NCBI RefSeq assembly: GCF_036373705.1
Contig: NC_089867.1
Span: 16,083,501 to 16,147,500, forward strand
Direction: 5' to 3'
Source: Amia ocellicauda
Lineage: Eukaryota; Chordata; Actinopteri; Amiiformes; Amiidae
Length of the DNA stretch: 64,000 nt
Shown: positions 63,116 through 64,000 of the stretch, one piece after another
How the letters are laid out: each line of letters opens with the position of its first letter
Position numbering within the stretch: the stretch's first letter is position 1
Notes under the pieces: model-generated
The model's input: only the letters and a program-made list of their open reading frames with translations
Database searches by the model: none
Told to the model about the DNA's origin: nothing
Program-made: the position numbers and the translations under genes

Positions 63116-63283
63116 ATGCACACGACGCAGAAGGACACCACCTACACCAAGATCTTCGTGGGGGGGCTGCCGTACCACACCACGGACTCCAGCCTGCGCA
63201 AGTACTTCGAGGTGTTCGGCGAGATCGAGGAGGCGGTGGTCATCACGGACCGGCAGACCGGCAAGTCCCGCGGCTACGGATTC
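63116..63283 (+). CDS. RBM24: RBM24, first coding exon (partial gene)
   Basis: RBM24 is an RRM protein that controls splicing and mRNA stability in heart and skeletal muscle. This exon gives 56 codons from [20 protein letters not shown] to GYGF and ends at a strong donor (GTAAGTG). RNP2 is KIFVGGLP and RNP1 is KSRGYGF-V, cut by the intron. [12 protein letters not shown] fits RBM24; RBM38 has a longer N-terminus and MHGSQKDTTFTK. One residue differs from human in this exon (DSS for DAS). The remaining exons are beyond the right edge. Whether it is the a or b teleost copy cannot be told. Confidence 0.93.
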
Positions 63284-64000
63284 GTAAGTGTTTACCGGGT
63301 GTCGCGCTATGACTGCGCCCGCGGGACAGGCCGGCGCCTCCGAGAACTGACCCGGTCCGCGGGGACGGGACGGGACAAACTAGACCTGGACACTTATTTA
63401 AAGTCGCGGTCAAGCTGTCCATCTTCAGAGCATGCCATGACCTGCCGCAATTCCACATAAGCGCTCTCCCTTGTTTATGCGCAGATAACCTTCAGTGAAG
63501 TGTCTTTTGAGCGATTCATTAATGAGGTGCTCTGTGTATTACCTTAAACGGGACAAGAGCTGTTTTTGAGGGCACTGCTGTCTTTCTTGTCAGTAAGTCG
63601 TTTTTTAAAGTGTTTGTGTGTTTCATTCAGTCTGTTGATGGCCACTCCAAGAACCCTGTTCTTTTCTGATCTGCATCTCATATGTATATTACATAGGATT
63701 TAAATGAAATAAAACATGTTGCCATATGATTTATGTAGCTTTAACTTGTGGTGCCTGAAGTGGAAGAAAGTAAAGCAGTGTTCATTGTAACATCTAAACA
63801 AGTACTTTGTTTGGTATGTATTTTCTGTTCAGCCATATAGTAGTAAGTATGTAGGATAATGCTAATGTGCCTGGCAACTGTGAGTGTATATAGGTGTATT
63901 TAAATAGGGTGAAATGAGGACTTGATTTTGCAGTCTGTAGTATTTAATAAATGCTGTGTTGTCTCAGGGAACAGTCTGGTCCATGTCATGTTTTTTGTGT
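63284..64000 (+). other. RBM24 intron 1, runs off the window
   Basis: It begins with the GTAAGTG donor. GC-rich for about 100 nt, then ordinary. No second exon is found before the end of the window. Confidence 0.7.

Noticed and set aside
62733-63458. Several Gly/Pro/Arg-rich open frames on both strands near RBM24
   Set aside because: They come from the GC-rich CpG island, lack stops by composition, and show no family similarity.

Overview
This is vertebrate nuclear DNA, most likely from a ray-finned fish. The evidence is short GT-AG introns in AT-rich sequence, proteins that align to vertebrate families exon by exon, and repeats typical of fish genomes: Tc1/mariner elements, a hAT relic, tRNA-headed SINEs with L2-type tails, and non-LTR (LINE) relics. 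Nothing in it looks bacterial, viral or plasmid-borne.

Seven protein-coding genes can be assigned. From left to right they are: TMEM67 (meckelin, minus, only the 5' eleven coding exons), RBM12B (plus, one coding exon), CIBAR1/FAM92A (minus, 8 coding exons), CDH17 (minus, 18 coding exons), GEM (minus, 4 coding exons plus an inferred distant non-coding first exon), TRIQK (minus, 3 coding exons) and RBM24 (plus, first coding exon only). I rebuilt the exons from splice sites, and the reading phase closes at every junction. The totals are 294 aa for CIBAR1, 890 aa for CDH17, 299 aa for GEM and 84 aa for TRIQK. TMEM67 and RBM12B are head to head and probably share a promoter near 7.8-8.3 kb.

The gene set TMEM67-RBM12B-CIBAR1-CDH17-GEM-TRIQK matches the human 8q22.1 neighbourhood, in a rearranged order and without PDP1 between TMEM67 and CDH17. 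RBM24 lies on 6p in human, so its place next to TRIQK is a fish-type linkage. Two of the genes serve the cilium base (TMEM67 at the transition zone, CIBAR1 at the basal body). The others are an adhesion protein (CDH17), an inducible RGK GTPase (GEM), a small ER protein (TRIQK) and two RNA-binding proteins. They are neighbours by synteny and do not form an operon or pathway.

The spaces hold mobile DNA: a DD36E Tc1/mariner element in TMEM67 intron 9, a hAT relic with an intact 8-bp target duplication, two nearly identical DD34E Tc1 copies (one upstream of CIBAR1, one in GEM intron 1) with different frameshifts, a small Tc1-type MITE in CDH17, two LINE relics and several SINE pieces. The points most worth checking are a U12-type donor in CIBAR1, an extra acidic exon and a missing RGD in CDH17, a CRE+TATA promoter about 7 kb upstream of the GEM coding exons, an RBM12B linker without the mammalian repeats, and a nearly perfect 78-bp palindrome. 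I found no clearly new biological system.
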